In this document: positions 38,304 through 48,500 of the stretch, one piece after another
How positions within the stretch are numbered: the stretch's first letter is position 1
Layout: each line of letters starts with the position of its first letter
Assembly: GCF_001618425.1 (NCBI RefSeq)
Contig: NZ_BDCU01000022.1
Span: 226,730 to 290,729 of the forward strand
Reading direction: 5' to 3'
From: Nocardia fusca NBRC 14340
GTDB taxonomy: Bacteria > Actinomycetota > Actinomycetes > Mycobacteriales > Mycobacteriaceae
Length of the DNA stretch: 64,000 bases
Program-made: the position numbers and the translations under genes
Notes under the pieces: generated by a model
Database searches by the model: none
What the model was told of the DNA's origin: nothing
The model's input: the letters and a program-made list of their open reading frames with translations, nothing else

Positions 38304-39452
38304 TCAGGGCACCGCCGCCGGGCGGCCGGTCACGCCCAGCGGCCCGAGGACCCGCTGTAACTTCCCGGTGGTCTCGGCCAGTTCGTCCTCGGGATCGGAT
38401 TCCGCGACGATGCCGCCACCGGCGTAGGCCACCAGGGTCCGGTTGTCGGCGGCGAGTTCGGCGCAGCGGATGCTGACCATCCATTCCCCGTTGCCCTCGG
38501 CGTCGCACCAGCCGACCGCGCCGGCGTAGAAACCGCGTTCGCCTTCGAGTTCGGCGATCAGCCGGGCGGCCGCCGCGGTGGGGGTACCGCAGACCGCCGG
38601 GGTCGGATGCAGTGCGGCGGCCAGTTCCAGTGCCGACGGTCCGGCTACCGGGACGGTCGCGCCGATGGTGGTGCCGAGATGCCACATGGCCGGTGTCTCG
38701 GTCAGATCGGGGCGGGCGGGCGTGCGCACATCGGTGCACCGGTCACGCAACACTCCGGCCACATGGTCTACCACGAAGCCGTGCTCGTGCTGATCCTTCG
38801 CCGAACCGAGCAATGTCTCGGCGGCGATCCGATCGGCCAGCGCGTTCTCCGGCACCCGCCGGGCCGAACCCGCGAGCGGATGGCTGGTGACCTCGGTGCC
38901 GATACGCCGCACCAGGATCTCCGGGCTGGAACCCACCAGGTGGCGGCCGGTGAACAGACCACCGGCCGCGGACAGGTCCACCAGGTAGCCGTTACCGGCG
39001 GGATCGGTGGAGACCAGGAGATCCAGCAGGTCGGCCGCGCGCACCGTCCGATCGGCCCGGGCCCGCAGCGCCCGGGCGAGGACGACCTTGCGCAGCGGCT
39101 GGGCGGGATCGGCCAGCAGCCGCACCGCGGCGCCCACCCGGCGCAGATGCTCCTCCGGCTCCGGAAGGTGTTCGGTGACCGCGATATCGGGTGCGGTGAC
39201 CGGCCGGGCGCCCCGGGGGCCGTCGGTCACCGAAATGGTGTCGGGAGCCCACAGCGCGGCCGGCGCACCGGGGGTGAACGGCAGCGCGCCGACGATATGG
39301 GTGACCCGGCGCGCACGCAATTGCGCGACGGCCTCGGCGGGGCTGTGGAAGACACGCCCGCCGGCAGACGCGGTCACGGTGCGCTGCGGCCGGGACAGGA
39401 CAAAGGCGGGATCCGCTGAATACGCGGGGTTCTCGGCGTTGATGGTGATCAT
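38304..39452 (-). CDS. dhbC: Isochorismate synthase DhbC/EntC-type
   Basis: This 382-residue enzyme converts chorismate to isochorismate. Motifs include GRHLVGSSPEILVRR, THPLAG-like SHPLAGSARR, HLGTTIGATV, HPTPAVCGTP and YAGAVGWCDAEGNGEWMVSIR. These fit isochorismate synthase rather than the salicylate synthase or anthranilate synthase branches. It starts at ATG 39452, 9 bases after the dhbA stop, and is followed by dhbB after 53 bases. It supplies the DHB starter of the siderophore. Confidence 0.92.
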   Translation of the reverse strand: MITINAENPAYSADPAFVLSRPQRTVTASAGGRVFHSPAEAVAQLRARRVTHIVGALPFTPGAPAALWAPDTISVTDGPRGARPVTAPDIAVTEHLPEPEEHLRRVGAAVRLLADPAQPLRKVVLARALRARADRTVRAADLLDLLVSTDPAGNGYLVDLSAAGGLFTGRHLVGSSPEILVRRIGTEVTSHPLAGSARRVPENALADRIAAETLLGSAKDQHEHGFVVDHVAGVLRDRCTDVRTPARPDLTETPAMWHLGTTIGATVPVAGPSALELAAALHPTPAVCGTPTAAAARLIAELEGERGFYAGAVGWCDAEGNGEWMVSIRCAELAADNRTLVAYAGGGIVAESDPEDELAETTGKLQRVLGPLGVTGRPAAVP

Positions 39453-39461
39453 CCTCTCGTG

Positions 39462-40268
39462 TCACATATCCAGCGTTGCGCCGCCGTCGACCCGCAGGTC
39501 GTGCATGGTGATGTGGCGCGCGGCATCGGAAACCAGGAAGCGGACGGCGGCGGCGATATCGGCGGGATCGGCGATCCGCCGCAACGGGATGCCCAGCCGG
39601 TAGTTCTCGGGGTCGCCGTCGAGGAGGCCGGCCCGTCCGGCCTCGCCGAGTCCGTTCTCGTCGGAGTCCGCGTACATTCCGCGCAGCATCGGGGTATCGG
39701 TGGAACCCGGGGAGACCAGGTTGACCCGCACCCCGTGCGGTGCCACCTGAAGCGCGAGCGAGCGGGTGAACGCCGTCGCCGCGGCCTTCGCGGCGCCGTA
39801 GGCGGCGAGGTTCACCCGGGGGACGGTGGCGGAGTTGGAGGAGACGACCACGATGGATCCGGTTCCGGCCGCGACCATTTCGCGGGCGGCGCGCTGGGCC
39901 ACGTACACGGCGCCGCCCGCATTGACGGCCACACAGCGCTGCCATTCCTCCGGGGATGTGTCCAGGGCGGAGCCGCCGATCATCGCGCCGGCGGCATGAA
40001 CGACCACCCGGGGTGTGCCGCGTTCGGCGAGCTCTTTGTCGAATGCTTCGGCGACCGCTGCCGCGTCACTGATATCCACTTCGGTGGATGTCACGCCGGT
40101 GTCCTCGTGGCGGCGCCCGAGCCGGGCCGCGACCTCGTGCACCCGGGAGTCCCGGTCCCACAGGGCGATATTCGCGGAATCGCCGGCGAGTTCGGCGGCG
40201 ATCGCCGCACCGATCCCGCCTGCGGCTCCGGTGACGATGACCCCTTCGCCCCATTGCTTCGTGGACAT
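39462..40268 (-). CDS. dhbA: 2,3-dihydro-2,3-dihydroxybenzoate dehydrogenase
   Basis: This 268-residue short-chain dehydrogenase produces 2,3-dihydroxybenzoate. It has the TGAAGGIGAAIA nucleotide loop, the active-site serine in VVSSNSATVP, and Tyr/Lys in AAYGAAKAAA. The C-terminal GGATLDM end is typical. Its ATG at 40268 directly touches an IdeR-type box, with no room for a ribosome site, which suggests a leaderless transcript. It heads the dhbA-dhbC-dhbB operon and is divergent from dhbE. Confidence 0.9.
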   Translation of the reverse strand: MSTKQWGEGVIVTGAAGGIGAAIAAELAGDSANIALWDRDSRVHEVAARLGRRHEDTGVTSTEVDISDAAAVAEAFDKELAERGTPRVVVHAAGAMIGGSALDTSPEEWQRCVAVNAGGAVYVAQRAAREMVAAGTGSIVVVSSNSATVPRVNLAAYGAAKAAATAFTRSLALQVAPHGVRVNLVSPGSTDTPMLRGMYADSDENGLGEAGRAGLLDGDPENYRLGIPLRRIADPADIAAAVRFLVSDAARHITMHDLRVDGGATLDM

Positions 40269-40286
40269 TAGGTTAGCCTAACCTGA
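40268..40286. promoter_or_regulatory. IdeR/DmdR iron box between dhbA and dhbE
   Basis: TTAGGTTAGCCTAACCTGA matches the 19-base IdeR consensus TTAGGTTAGGCTAACCTAA at 17 positions. It serves both divergent transcripts, touching the dhbA ATG and lying 69 bases before dhbE. Confidence 0.85.
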
Positions 40287-40354
40287 AATTACACCGTAAG
40301 CCTAGCGTTCCGGTGTGACGTGTAACAAGATCGCTGATCGGAAAGAGGTGCTCC

Positions 40355-42007
40355 ATGTCATCGCCCGCCCTCCCCGGTTTCACACCGTGGCCGCCGGACC
40401 AGATCGATCATTATAGAGCTGAAAATCTCTGGAAGGGCGAGACATTCGGATCTCTGCTGACCGCTCGTGCTACCGCGAGACCCGAGGCGATCGCGGTCGT
40501 GGACGCGGCGAACCGCTGGACCTACGCCGAACTGGACCACCGGTCCCGGTCGCTGGCCACCGGATTCGCCCGGCTGGGCATCCGGCCGCGCGACCGCGTC
40601 CTCGTCCAGCTGCCCAACCGCGCCGAATTCGTGGAAGTGATCTTCGCGCTGTTTCATCTCGGCGCTCTGCCGGTCTTCTGTCTGCCCGCGCACCGGGAGG
40701 CCGAACTGATCCCCATCGCCACGGCGAGCGGGGCCGTCGCGATGGTCACCTGCGACCGGCATCAGCGATTCGACCATGCCGCACTGGCCGATACGATCCG
40801 GCGCGAGGTCGAGACGCTGCGGCACGTACTGCTGGTCACCGACGACCCCGCGCACGAATTCGCCGAGGATGCCGCGGACCTCGCCGACTACCGGGACGAG
40901 CCCGGCGAACTCACCGGGCCGGACGCCGGCGATGTCGCGTTCCTGCAATTGTCCGGCGGCAGCACCGGAATCCCGAAGCTCATCCCCCGCACCCACGACG
41001 ACTACCTGTACAGCGTGCGGCGCAGTGCCGAGATCACCGAACTGGGTCCCGATACCGTTTACCTGGCGACGCTGCCGATCGCGCACAATTTCCCGATGAG
41101 TTCCCCGGGCATCCTCGGTGCGCTCTACGCCGGCGGCTCGGTGGCCATGACACCCGACCCGACCCCGTCGACGGCGTTCGCGGCGATCGAGCGATTCGGT
41201 GTCACCATCACCGGCCTGGTACCGCCGCTGGCGCGGCTCTGGGTCGAACGGGCCGAGAAGGGCGGCGAACTCCCCGATCTGTCCAGCCTGAAGGTGGTCC
41301 AGGTGGGCGGCGCCCGCTGCCCGGACGAACTGGCCCGCCGGATCGGCCCCGCGCTGGGTGTCACCCTGCAGCAGGTGTTCGGTATGGCGGAGGGCCTGGT
41401 CTGCTACACGCGGCTCGACGATCCGATCGACGTGGTGGTCGGCACCCAGGGCCGGCCGATGTCGGAGTACGACCGGATCAAGGTCGTCGACGACGCGGAC
41501 GTGGACGTGGCGCCGGGCGCCGACGGAAATCTGCTGACCCAGGGTCCGTACACGATCCGCGGCTACTACGACAACCCCGAGGCCGATGCCCGCTGCTTCA
41601 CCGCGGACGGCTGGTACCGCACCGGCGATATCGTCTCGCTGCGGCCGGACGGGAACCTGGTCGTGAAGGGCCGGGCGGGCGACTGGGTCAACCGCGGCGG
41701 CGAGAAGGTGTCGGCCGAAGAGCTCGAGGCCCATCTGCTGGAACATCCCGGAATCCGGGACGCGGTGATCGTCGGTACTCCCGACCCCGTACTCGGACAA
41801 CGCATCTGCGCTTTCGTGCAGCCCCTCGATCCGGATACACCGCCCACCCTGACCACGGTGCGCACCTTCGTCCGGGAACGCGGTATCGCGGCCTGGAAGA
41901 TGCCGGACGCGGTGGTCACCGTCGCCGAATTCCCCGAGACGGGAGTGGGCAAGACCAGCCGCCGCGATCTGCGCCGGCTGCTCGCCGAGGGGCACAGCAC
42001 CGCGTGA
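40355..42007 (+). CDS. dhbE: 2,3-dihydroxybenzoate-AMP ligase DhbE/EntE
   Basis: This 550-residue stand-alone adenylation enzyme activates DHB and loads it on the aryl carrier protein. Core motifs are LQLSGGSTGIPKLIPRTHDDY, the aromatic-acid site region PIAHNFPMSSPGILG, and WYRTGDIVSLRPDGNL. The C-terminal lysine lies in ETGVGKTSRRDLRRL. The ribosome site AGAGGT precedes ATG 40355. It is transcribed away from dhbACB, with the IdeR box between, and converges with the synthetase operon. A salicylate ligase is the alternative, but the dhbA neighbour favours DHB. Confidence 0.91.
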   Translation: MSSPALPGFTPWPPDQIDHYRAENLWKGETFGSLLTARATARPEAIAVVDAANRWTYAELDHRSRSLATGFARLGIRPRDRVLVQLPNRAEFVEVIFALFHLGALPVFCLPAHREAELIPIATASGAVAMVTCDRHQRFDHAALADTIRREVETLRHVLLVTDDPAHEFAEDAADLADYRDEPGELTGPDAGDVAFLQLSGGSTGIPKLIPRTHDDYLYSVRRSAEITELGPDTVYLATLPIAHNFPMSSPGILGALYAGGSVAMTPDPTPSTAFAAIERFGVTITGLVPPLARLWVERAEKGGELPDLSSLKVVQVGGARCPDELARRIGPALGVTLQQVFGMAEGLVCYTRLDDPIDVVVGTQGRPMSEYDRIKVVDDADVDVAPGADGNLLTQGPYTIRGYYDNPEADARCFTADGWYRTGDIVSLRPDGNLVVKGRAGDWVNRGGEKVSAEELEAHLLEHPGIRDAVIVGTPDPVLGQRICAFVQPLDPDTPPTLTTVRTFVRERGIAAWKMPDAVVTVAEFPETGVGKTSRRDLRRLLAEGHSTA

Positions 42008-42016
42008 CCCCCGGTG

Positions 42017-42047
42017 CCGCGGACTGCGCCGGGCGCGCGGTCCGCGG
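42017..42047. terminator. Bidirectional terminator between dhbE and the carrier protein
   Basis: A perfect eight-base stem CCGCGGAC/GTCCGCGG with GC-rich loop lies between two convergent stops. Confidence 0.55.
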
Positions 42048-42054
42048 TGCCCGG

Positions 42055-42297
42055 TCACGGGCACAGCACCTCCAGCCAGGACTCCAGAACGGGGTCACCG
42101 GCCAGTATCAACGGGTCGACGGTCTCGTGTCCCTCCGACCGCCACTTCTCCACCAATTGCATGATGCGCACCGAATCCAGTCCGGCGTCGAGCAGATTGG
42201 TGTCGGTGGACAGTTCCTCCGGCGCCACGCCCAGCAGATCGGCCACATCGCGGATGAAGTGGTCGCGGTCGGCCACCGCGGTCGGCTCGTTCGTCAT
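42055..42297 (-). CDS. Free-standing aryl carrier protein
   Basis: This 80-residue carrier protein has the phosphopantetheine site Ser42 in LLDAGLDSVRIMQLVEKW. The start DRDHFIRDVADLLGVAPEEL matches aryl carrier domains of EntB/DhbB. It would hold DHB as a thioester made by DhbE and present it to the first condensation domain of the synthetase. It is the last gene of the synthetase-fepB-entS-SIP operon, 11 bases after the siderophore-interacting protein gene. Being free-standing fits the missing domain of DhbB. Confidence 0.88.
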   Translation of the reverse strand: MTNEPTAVADRDHFIRDVADLLGVAPEELSTDTNLLDAGLDSVRIMQLVEKWRSEGHETVDPLILAGDPVLESWLEVLCP

Positions 42298-42308
42298 CTC
42301 TGTCCTCC

Positions 42309-43148
42309 TTATTCTTCGCGGTCGAAATCCGCGACTCCGTGCTTCCAATAGCCCGCGATCAAGCAGTCCTTCGCCGGCACACCGAGTTCGCCGCGCACCC
42401 ATTTGCGGATCGGTCGCAGCAGGCCGGCTTCTCCGGCGACCCAGGCGTAGACGTTCTGGCCATCCGGCACGGTGACCGTGCGGATCGCCTTTTCCAGCAG
42501 GTCGCCGGTCCCCGCCCGCGCGTCGCCCCGGTGCAGCCACCGGACCTCCACCCCCGCCGGGGCCGCCAATTCGATCTCCTGGGTCTCGTCGACCACTTCG
42601 ACGAACACCCAGCCGGTCTTCTCGCGCGGCAGCCATTCCAGCCAGCGGGCGATCGCGGGCAGCGCGGTGATATCGCCGGCGAACAGGTAGTTGTCGTAAC
42701 TGGTGGGTATCACCACGCCGCCGGGCGGGCCCGCGATGTGGATGCGGGTGCCCGGCTGCACGGCCAGCGCCCAACCCGAGGCGAGACCGCCGGGATGCAG
42801 GGCGAAATCGATATCGAGTTCCCCGGCCGCCGCGTCGTAGCGGCGCACCGTGTACTCCCGTGAGATCGGCCGCGGTGCGGGCCAATCCAGCGACAGGCCG
42901 TCGGGGATCGGCAGCCGCAGCATGCCGTCGGTATCCGGGAACACCAGGCGCACATGCTCGTCGGGCACATAGCTGTGGAACCCGTCGAGTTCGGGACCGC
43001 CGAAAGTGATCCGGATCAGCCCCGAACCCACCGGGGCGGTGCGGATCACCTCCAGTTCCCGCAATCCGATCGGATAACCGACCTTCGCACCGTGCGTGCC
43101 GGCGAGCACTTCGGCGATCCGCTCACGGTAGGCTCCGCGATCCACCAT
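42309..43148 (-). CDS. FAD siderophore-interacting protein (ferric-siderophore reductase)
   Basis: This 279-residue flavoprotein belongs to the ViuB/SIP family and reduces imported ferric siderophore in the cytoplasm. The FAD motif RxYTxR is seen as SREYTVRRYD, and the C-terminal NAD(P) part ends with WVAGEAGLLRPIRKWVRGELG and AGYWKHGVADFDREE. Its ATG shares one base with the upstream stop (TGATG). ViuB/YqjH homologs are about 270-280 residues, so it is full length. The context is iron uptake. Confidence 0.9.
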   Translation of the reverse strand: MVDRGAYRERIAEVLAGTHGAKVGYPIGLRELEVIRTAPVGSGLIRITFGGPELDGFHSYVPDEHVRLVFPDTDGMLRLPIPDGLSLDWPAPRPISREYTVRRYDAAAGELDIDFALHPGGLASGWALAVQPGTRIHIAGPPGGVVIPTSYDNYLFAGDITALPAIARWLEWLPREKTGWVFVEVVDETQEIELAAPAGVEVRWLHRGDARAGTGDLLEKAIRTVTVPDGQNVYAWVAGEAGLLRPIRKWVRGELGVPAKDCLIAGYWKHGVADFDREE

Positions 43149-44485
43149 CACACTCCGTCCTTCTTCTCCTCGACCACGGTCCCGGCGGCCTTCTCTTCGA
43201 CTACGGTGCCGCCGACCGGAACCTGCGTCGGCGGCGGTGGCTGCGGCGGCCCGCCCGCGGGCGCGGTGAGCCCGTACAGCGGCCACACCAGCACCAGCGC
43301 GAACACGAACAGCACCAGCACCGCCGCCCCGTAGACGACCAGTGCGGTACCGGGTTCGACGAGGTTGCCGATCGCGCCGGCCGCCATGGACCCGACCGCG
43401 GTACCGGCCACCGACTGCACCATGAGCAACCCCGACATCCGCCCGCGCATATCCTCCGGCGCGTTCTGCTGCAGTACCGCGTAGCGCAGGATGCCGTTGA
43501 CCGCCCGGGCGACGCCGAACGCGGCCAGTCCGAGGAAACTCCACGCGGCCTGCGGCCAGATACCGGCCATGACCACGCCGAGCGGCATGAGCGCCAGCGA
43601 GCCCAGCAGCACCAGTCCGTTGCGCCGTGTACGGCCGATCCAGCCACTGGTCAGCGATCCCAGGACGGCACCCGCCCCGGGCGCGGCATAGAGCAGGCCC
43701 AGGGTGGCGGGACCCGCGTCCAGGGCCCGGTCGGCGAAGGCCGGGAGCAGTACCAGGGGTCCGCTGACCAGCATGGCCAGCAGGCCGCTCACCAGTACCG
43801 CGCGAATAACGTGGTGCCGCACCGCGAACGCGATACCGTTCCCCAATTCCACCAGCGGATTGCGGATATCACGGGCCGGCGGCGGGGCGGGCCCGATGGC
43901 CCGGATGAGCGTCACGGTTGCCACGGTGGCCGCCGCGGCGGCGAAGAACGCGAACGACACCCCGATCTGCGCGATGAGCACGCCGGCGATCGCCGGGGTG
44001 ATCATGGTGCCCAGATCGGAGGTCAGCGTCGTCAGCGCACCGGCGGCCGGTACCTTCTCCCGGGCCACCAGCATGGGCACCAGCGCCATCATCGCCGAAC
44101 CGCTGATCCCTCCGGCCAAGCCGTCGACCACCGCCGCGGCGTAGATCACCGCGAGGAATGGATCGGGCAGCAGCGCGTTCACGCCCAGCGCGAGGAACCC
44201 CAGGCCCGCCGCCGACCGGGACAGCGAGATCACGGTGCGCCGGTCGTACCGGTCGGCGATCACCCCGCCGCCGAGACTGCCGGCGAACAGTGCGACCGCC
44301 ATCGCCGTGGATACCCCGGCGACGTGCAGACTCGACCCGGTGAGCTCGTAGACCTGCACCGGCAGGGCCACCATCAGCAGGCCGATGCCGAGAACAGAGA
44401 CCAGTCGCGCACCGAAGGCACAGCGGAACCGCCGGCTCTCCCGCAGCGGAGAGATATCGATGAGGAGGCCGGCGGGGGCTTTCAC
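43148..44485 (-). CDS. EntS-like MFS siderophore exporter
   Basis: This 445-residue protein has about twelve membrane helices and the EntS-type start (LLIDISPLRESRRFRCAF). The loop between helices 2 and 3 is GGGVIADRYDRRTVISLSR, an MFS signature. In enteric bacteria EntS secretes enterobactin. The C-terminal tail is unusual: Pro-rich, then GTVVEEK repeated twice before KDGV. It overlaps fepB by four bases and the SIP gene by one. The exporter role is inferred from family and operon. Confidence 0.87.
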   Translation of the reverse strand: MKAPAGLLIDISPLRESRRFRCAFGARLVSVLGIGLLMVALPVQVYELTGSSLHVAGVSTAMAVALFAGSLGGGVIADRYDRRTVISLSRSAAGLGFLALGVNALLPDPFLAVIYAAAVVDGLAGGISGSAMMALVPMLVAREKVPAAGALTTLTSDLGTMITPAIAGVLIAQIGVSFAFFAAAAATVATVTLIRAIGPAPPPARDIRNPLVELGNGIAFAVRHHVIRAVLVSGLLAMLVSGPLVLLPAFADRALDAGPATLGLLYAAPGAGAVLGSLTSGWIGRTRRNGLVLLGSLALMPLGVVMAGIWPQAAWSFLGLAAFGVARAVNGILRYAVLQQNAPEDMRGRMSGLLMVQSVAGTAVGSMAAGAIGNLVEPGTALVVYGAAVLVLFVFALVLVWPLYGLTAPAGGPPQPPPPTQVPVGGTVVEEKAAGTVVEEKKDGV

Positions 44486-45480
44486 TTGAACTGCTCCTGG
44501 ATCAGATCGAGGGTGTCCATGACGCCGCGGTAGTCCGGCCGGTAGCTGGTGGCCGGCAGTTCGTAGATCTTCTTGTCCTTGAACGCGGGCAGCTGGGCGT
44601 ACAGCGGATCCTTCGCCAGATCGGCCGCGCCCTTGGCGCCGCTGAGCGGCACGACGAACACCACGGGCGCGTCCACAACCTCGGTCAGCAGTTCGGGGCT
44701 GAAACCGAACCAGTCGGCCGAGGGGTTCAGCTCGGGATTACCGGCCTTCGCGAGGACCTGGTCATCGGCCTTGAAACCCAGTTCGGCGAGCAGCGTCGGC
44801 AGCGCGGCATTCGGCAGGATCATCTTCGGCTGCCCGTCGGCGGCCGACTGGAAGTAGCCGACCTGCTGTTCGGGGACCTCGATCGCCGCGGAAACCTGCT
44901 TCACCTTGTCGTCGTAGGCCGAGATCAAATCGGCGACCTTGTCGGCGCGATTGACCACATCGGCGATCTGCTTCAGCTGATCCTGCCAGCCGGTGACATT
45001 GCCGGGCAGCAGTACTGTCGGCGCGATGGCGCTGAGCTGGTCGTAGGCGTCCACCGACTGTTTGGCCGGGAAGCCCTGGCCGCCACCGATGATCAGGTCG
45101 GGCTGGAGGGAGGCGACGAACTCCACGTTCACGGCCTGTCCCACCGGCACCATCTGGGTGCCCTGTTCCTTCGCGGCGTCGGCCCAGGTCTGCGGGAAGT
45201 CGGCATTACGGCCACTGACCCCGAGCACCCGCGGGTCCGCCGCGGCCACCGGAACGTCGAGGTCGTAGAGGTAGCCGGCCAGCGCGCCGTTGAGCACCAC
45301 CACCCGCTGCGGATCCGCGGGAACCTCGATGGCGCCCTTCTCGGTCTGGACCGGGCGGGTCCCGGAGGCGGCGGCGGGTTCGGCGTCGGAGCTACAGCCC
45401 GCGACCGCGACCACCGCGACGAACAGACCGACCACGAGGCGTAGCCAGGCCGCGAAGCGGCTGTGGGATAACAGCGACAT
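44482..45480 (-). CDS. Ferric-siderophore ABC transporter substrate-binding lipoprotein (FepB-like)
   Basis: This 332-residue lipoprotein has a signal with hydrophobic core and the lipobox VAGCSS. The mature part has the two-lobe periplasmic-binding pattern: PQRVVVLNGALAGYLYDLDV near the N-terminus, then LQPDLIIGGGQG and ADWFGFSPELLTEVVDAPVV. Homologs bind ferric catecholate siderophores outside the membrane and deliver them to FepDGC. ATG 45480 is chosen as it gives a proper signal. It follows the synthetase gene by 78 bases. Confidence 0.88.
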   Translation of the reverse strand: MSLLSHSRFAAWLRLVVGLFVAVVAVAGCSSDAEPAAASGTRPVQTEKGAIEVPADPQRVVVLNGALAGYLYDLDVPVAAADPRVLGVSGRNADFPQTWADAAKEQGTQMVPVGQAVNVEFVASLQPDLIIGGGQGFPAKQSVDAYDQLSAIAPTVLLPGNVTGWQDQLKQIADVVNRADKVADLISAYDDKVKQVSAAIEVPEQQVGYFQSAADGQPKMILPNAALPTLLAELGFKADDQVLAKAGNPELNPSADWFGFSPELLTEVVDAPVVFVVPLSGAKGAADLAKDPLYAQLPAFKDKKIYELPATSYRPDYRGVMDTLDLIQEQFK

Positions 45481-45558
45481 AGGTGTTCTACTTTCTTTCT
45501 CGGACCGCCGAGGCACCGGATGGTGCCGCGGCGAAGCCTCGGGGACCGGGACGCACGG

Positions 45559-48500
45559 TCAGGTCCGCAGCGCCGCTTCGGTATCCAGCAGCGCGGCGAC
45601 CTCCGACCAGCCGTCCTCGGAAACGATCCCGAAATGGGAGTAGGGCAATCGGCGCGAGGTGATCCGCGCACCGGCGGCGCGCCAGCCCGACAGCTGGGCG
45701 GCGACCCGCTCGGCATCGTCCTCGCCACCGGGATCGGCCGCGTACAGCGCCATCGGCCCGGCATAACTCGGTGCCTCGGAGACGGTGACCATACGCAGCA
45801 GTTCACCGGCCGCGCCCCGGATGAGCGCCGCGAGATCCGGGGCGTCGTCGGGGAGTTCGGGCAGCAGGGCCGCCAAGCGCTCCGGATCCGCCAGCGCCGC
45901 GGTGGCCTGGTCCGCCAGATTCGCCAGCGGATGCGAATCGACCAGGCCCACGAATGCGACCTGCGCGCCGCACTCGGCGAGTGCCGCGGCGATCGCGTGC
46001 ACGATATTGCCGCCGAGTGAGTACCCGAGCAGGTGATAGGGCCCCTCGGGCTGGATCTCACGGATGGTCGCCAGATAACGCGCGGCGAGTTCGTCGATGG
46101 TCGTGGCGCCCGATTCCGCGCCCCGCAGCGTCGGCAACTGCAATCCGATCAGCGGCCGGTCGGCACGCAGCCGCCGGGCCAGCGGGGTGAACTGCCAGGC
46201 GGTGCCGCCCACCGGGTGCACACAGAACAGGGGTTCGGCCGAGCCACGGGGACGCAGTTCGAGCACATGGTCGAGGCGCCGGCCGAGCATGGCGATCTCC
46301 TCGGAGGGCGTGGCGAGATCCGCTTCCGGAACCGGAACGACCTGCGGTGCCGCCACCGGGGCGCCGCCGTCGATCCGGGCCGCCAGCTCCCGGGCGGTGG
46401 GCGCCTCGAAGATATCGTCGACCACCACCTCGTGACCCGCCCGGCGCAATCGGCCGACCAGCCGGACCGCGGTGAGCGAATGACCGCCCGCGGCGAAGAA
46501 ATCGTCGTCCGGGCCGATGGCCGCCCCTGCGAGCACCGCGGCCATGGCCTCGAGCACCGGCCCGGCGGCAGTGGACAGCGTCGGGTCCGCGACCGCGGTG
46601 ACGGCGACGACGGGGGCGTCCACGGGATAGTCGGGAACCGGGAGCGCCTTGCGGTCGAGTTTGTCGCTGCTCGTCATCGGGATCTCGTCGAGTTCCACGA
46701 ACGCCGCCGGAATCATGTACTCCGGCAGGGCTTCGCGCACCGTGGCCCGCACCGCGTCGACGTCCAGGGCGGCGCCGGTCCGCGTCCGCAGATAGGCCAC
46801 CAGGCGTTGATCACCGGGGTTGTCCTCGCGCAGGATCACCGCCACCTGGGCGATCTCGGGGCGGCGCAGGATCGCCGACTCGATATCGCCGAGTTCGATC
46901 CGCTGTCCGCGCAGTTTGATCTGGCTGTCGGTGCGGCCCACGTACTCGAGTTCGCCGTCGGCGCCCCAGCGGACCAGATCGCCGGTGCGGTACATCCGTT
47001 CGCCGTTCCCGGCGGGATCCGCGACGAAGGTACGGGCGGTCTGCTCCGGGCGGTGCAGGTATCCGCGGGCGAGCTGCACTCCGGTGAGATACAGCTCCCC
47101 GACCGCCCCGGACGGCACCGGCCGCAACCTGTCATCGAGCACCCGCACACCCGCGCCACCGGGCGGACGGCCGATCGGGACCGTCACGGTGTCGGCGTCG
47201 TTCGTCGCGTGATAGGTGATGCAGACCGCGGCCTCGGTGGGGCCGTACAGGTTGTTCACCCGGGCCCCGGTCGCGGTCCGGAACCGCTGTGCCGTCGCGG
47301 GCGGCAGCGGTTCGCCGCCGGTGAACACGCAGCGCAGCGCGCCGCACCCGGACAGATCGCTCTCCTCGGCCGTGGTGGTGAGCATGGACGAGGTCATCTG
47401 GATCGCGGTGACCCGTTCCTCGGCCATCAGCCGTGCCTGATAGTAGGGGTCGCGGTGACCGTTGGGGCGGGCCACCACGATCCGGGCGCCCACCAGCAGC
47501 GGCAGGAAGATCTCCAGCAGCGAGGCGTCGAAGGTCGCCGGGGTCCGGTACAGCACCGTGTCACCGATCCCGAACCCGTGCTGCTCCTGCAACCAGGCGA
47601 AGGTGTTCACGATGGCCGCGTGCGGGACCGTCACGCCCTTGGGTACCCCGGTGGAGCCGGAGGTGAACAGCAGGTAGGCCGCATTGTCCGGCCGCAACGG
47701 CGCGAGCCGGTCGGCGTCGGTGAGCGCGGTGTCCGCGAAATCCGTGGTGTCGAGCGTATCGACGGGAACCACGGGCGCCCGGCCGGTGTCGAAGGCGTCG
47801 GCGGCCGTGGTCAGCACCAGCGGTGTCGCGGCGGCCGCGAGGATGGTGTCCACCCGTTCGGCGGGCTGCCCCGGATCCACCGGCAGGTACACCCCGCCGG
47901 CCCGGCAGATGGCGTGCGCCGCGATCACCTGATCGGCGCCGCGCCGCATGGCCACCGTCACCACGGTCTCGGGACCGATGTCCCGGGCGACCAGCCAGCG
48001 GGCGAGCCGGTTGGCGCGCGCCTCGAATTCGCGGTAGGCGATCGTCGCACCGTCGACCGTGATCGCGGGCGCCGCGGGATCGAGCGCGGTGTGCGGACCC
48101 CAGTCGGCCATGGTGCGGCCGCGGGTGTCCGGGTGACGGGTGGCGGCCAGCACGGCGCCGGCGGTGGCGCCGGGCTCGTCGACCAGGGCGGTGAGTACCG
48201 CACCGAGCCGGGCCGCCATCCGCGTGGCGGACGCGGCGTCCACCGCGCCGGGGTCGTGATGCAGCATCAGGCGGAATCGGTCGCCGGGCAGGGCCGTCAC
48301 CGTCACCGGGTAGTGGGTGAGGCTGTGCACCGTCACACCGGTCACCTCGACCTCGTGCGAGTCATTGCCCTGCACACCGGTTTTCGGGAAGTTCTCGTAA
48401 ACAACGAGGGTGTCGAACAGCCGGCCGATTCCGGCCGCCCGTTCGACCGTGGCCAAGCCCAGGTAGCCCTGGTTCTGCAGGTCGAGTGTGGTCCGCTGGA

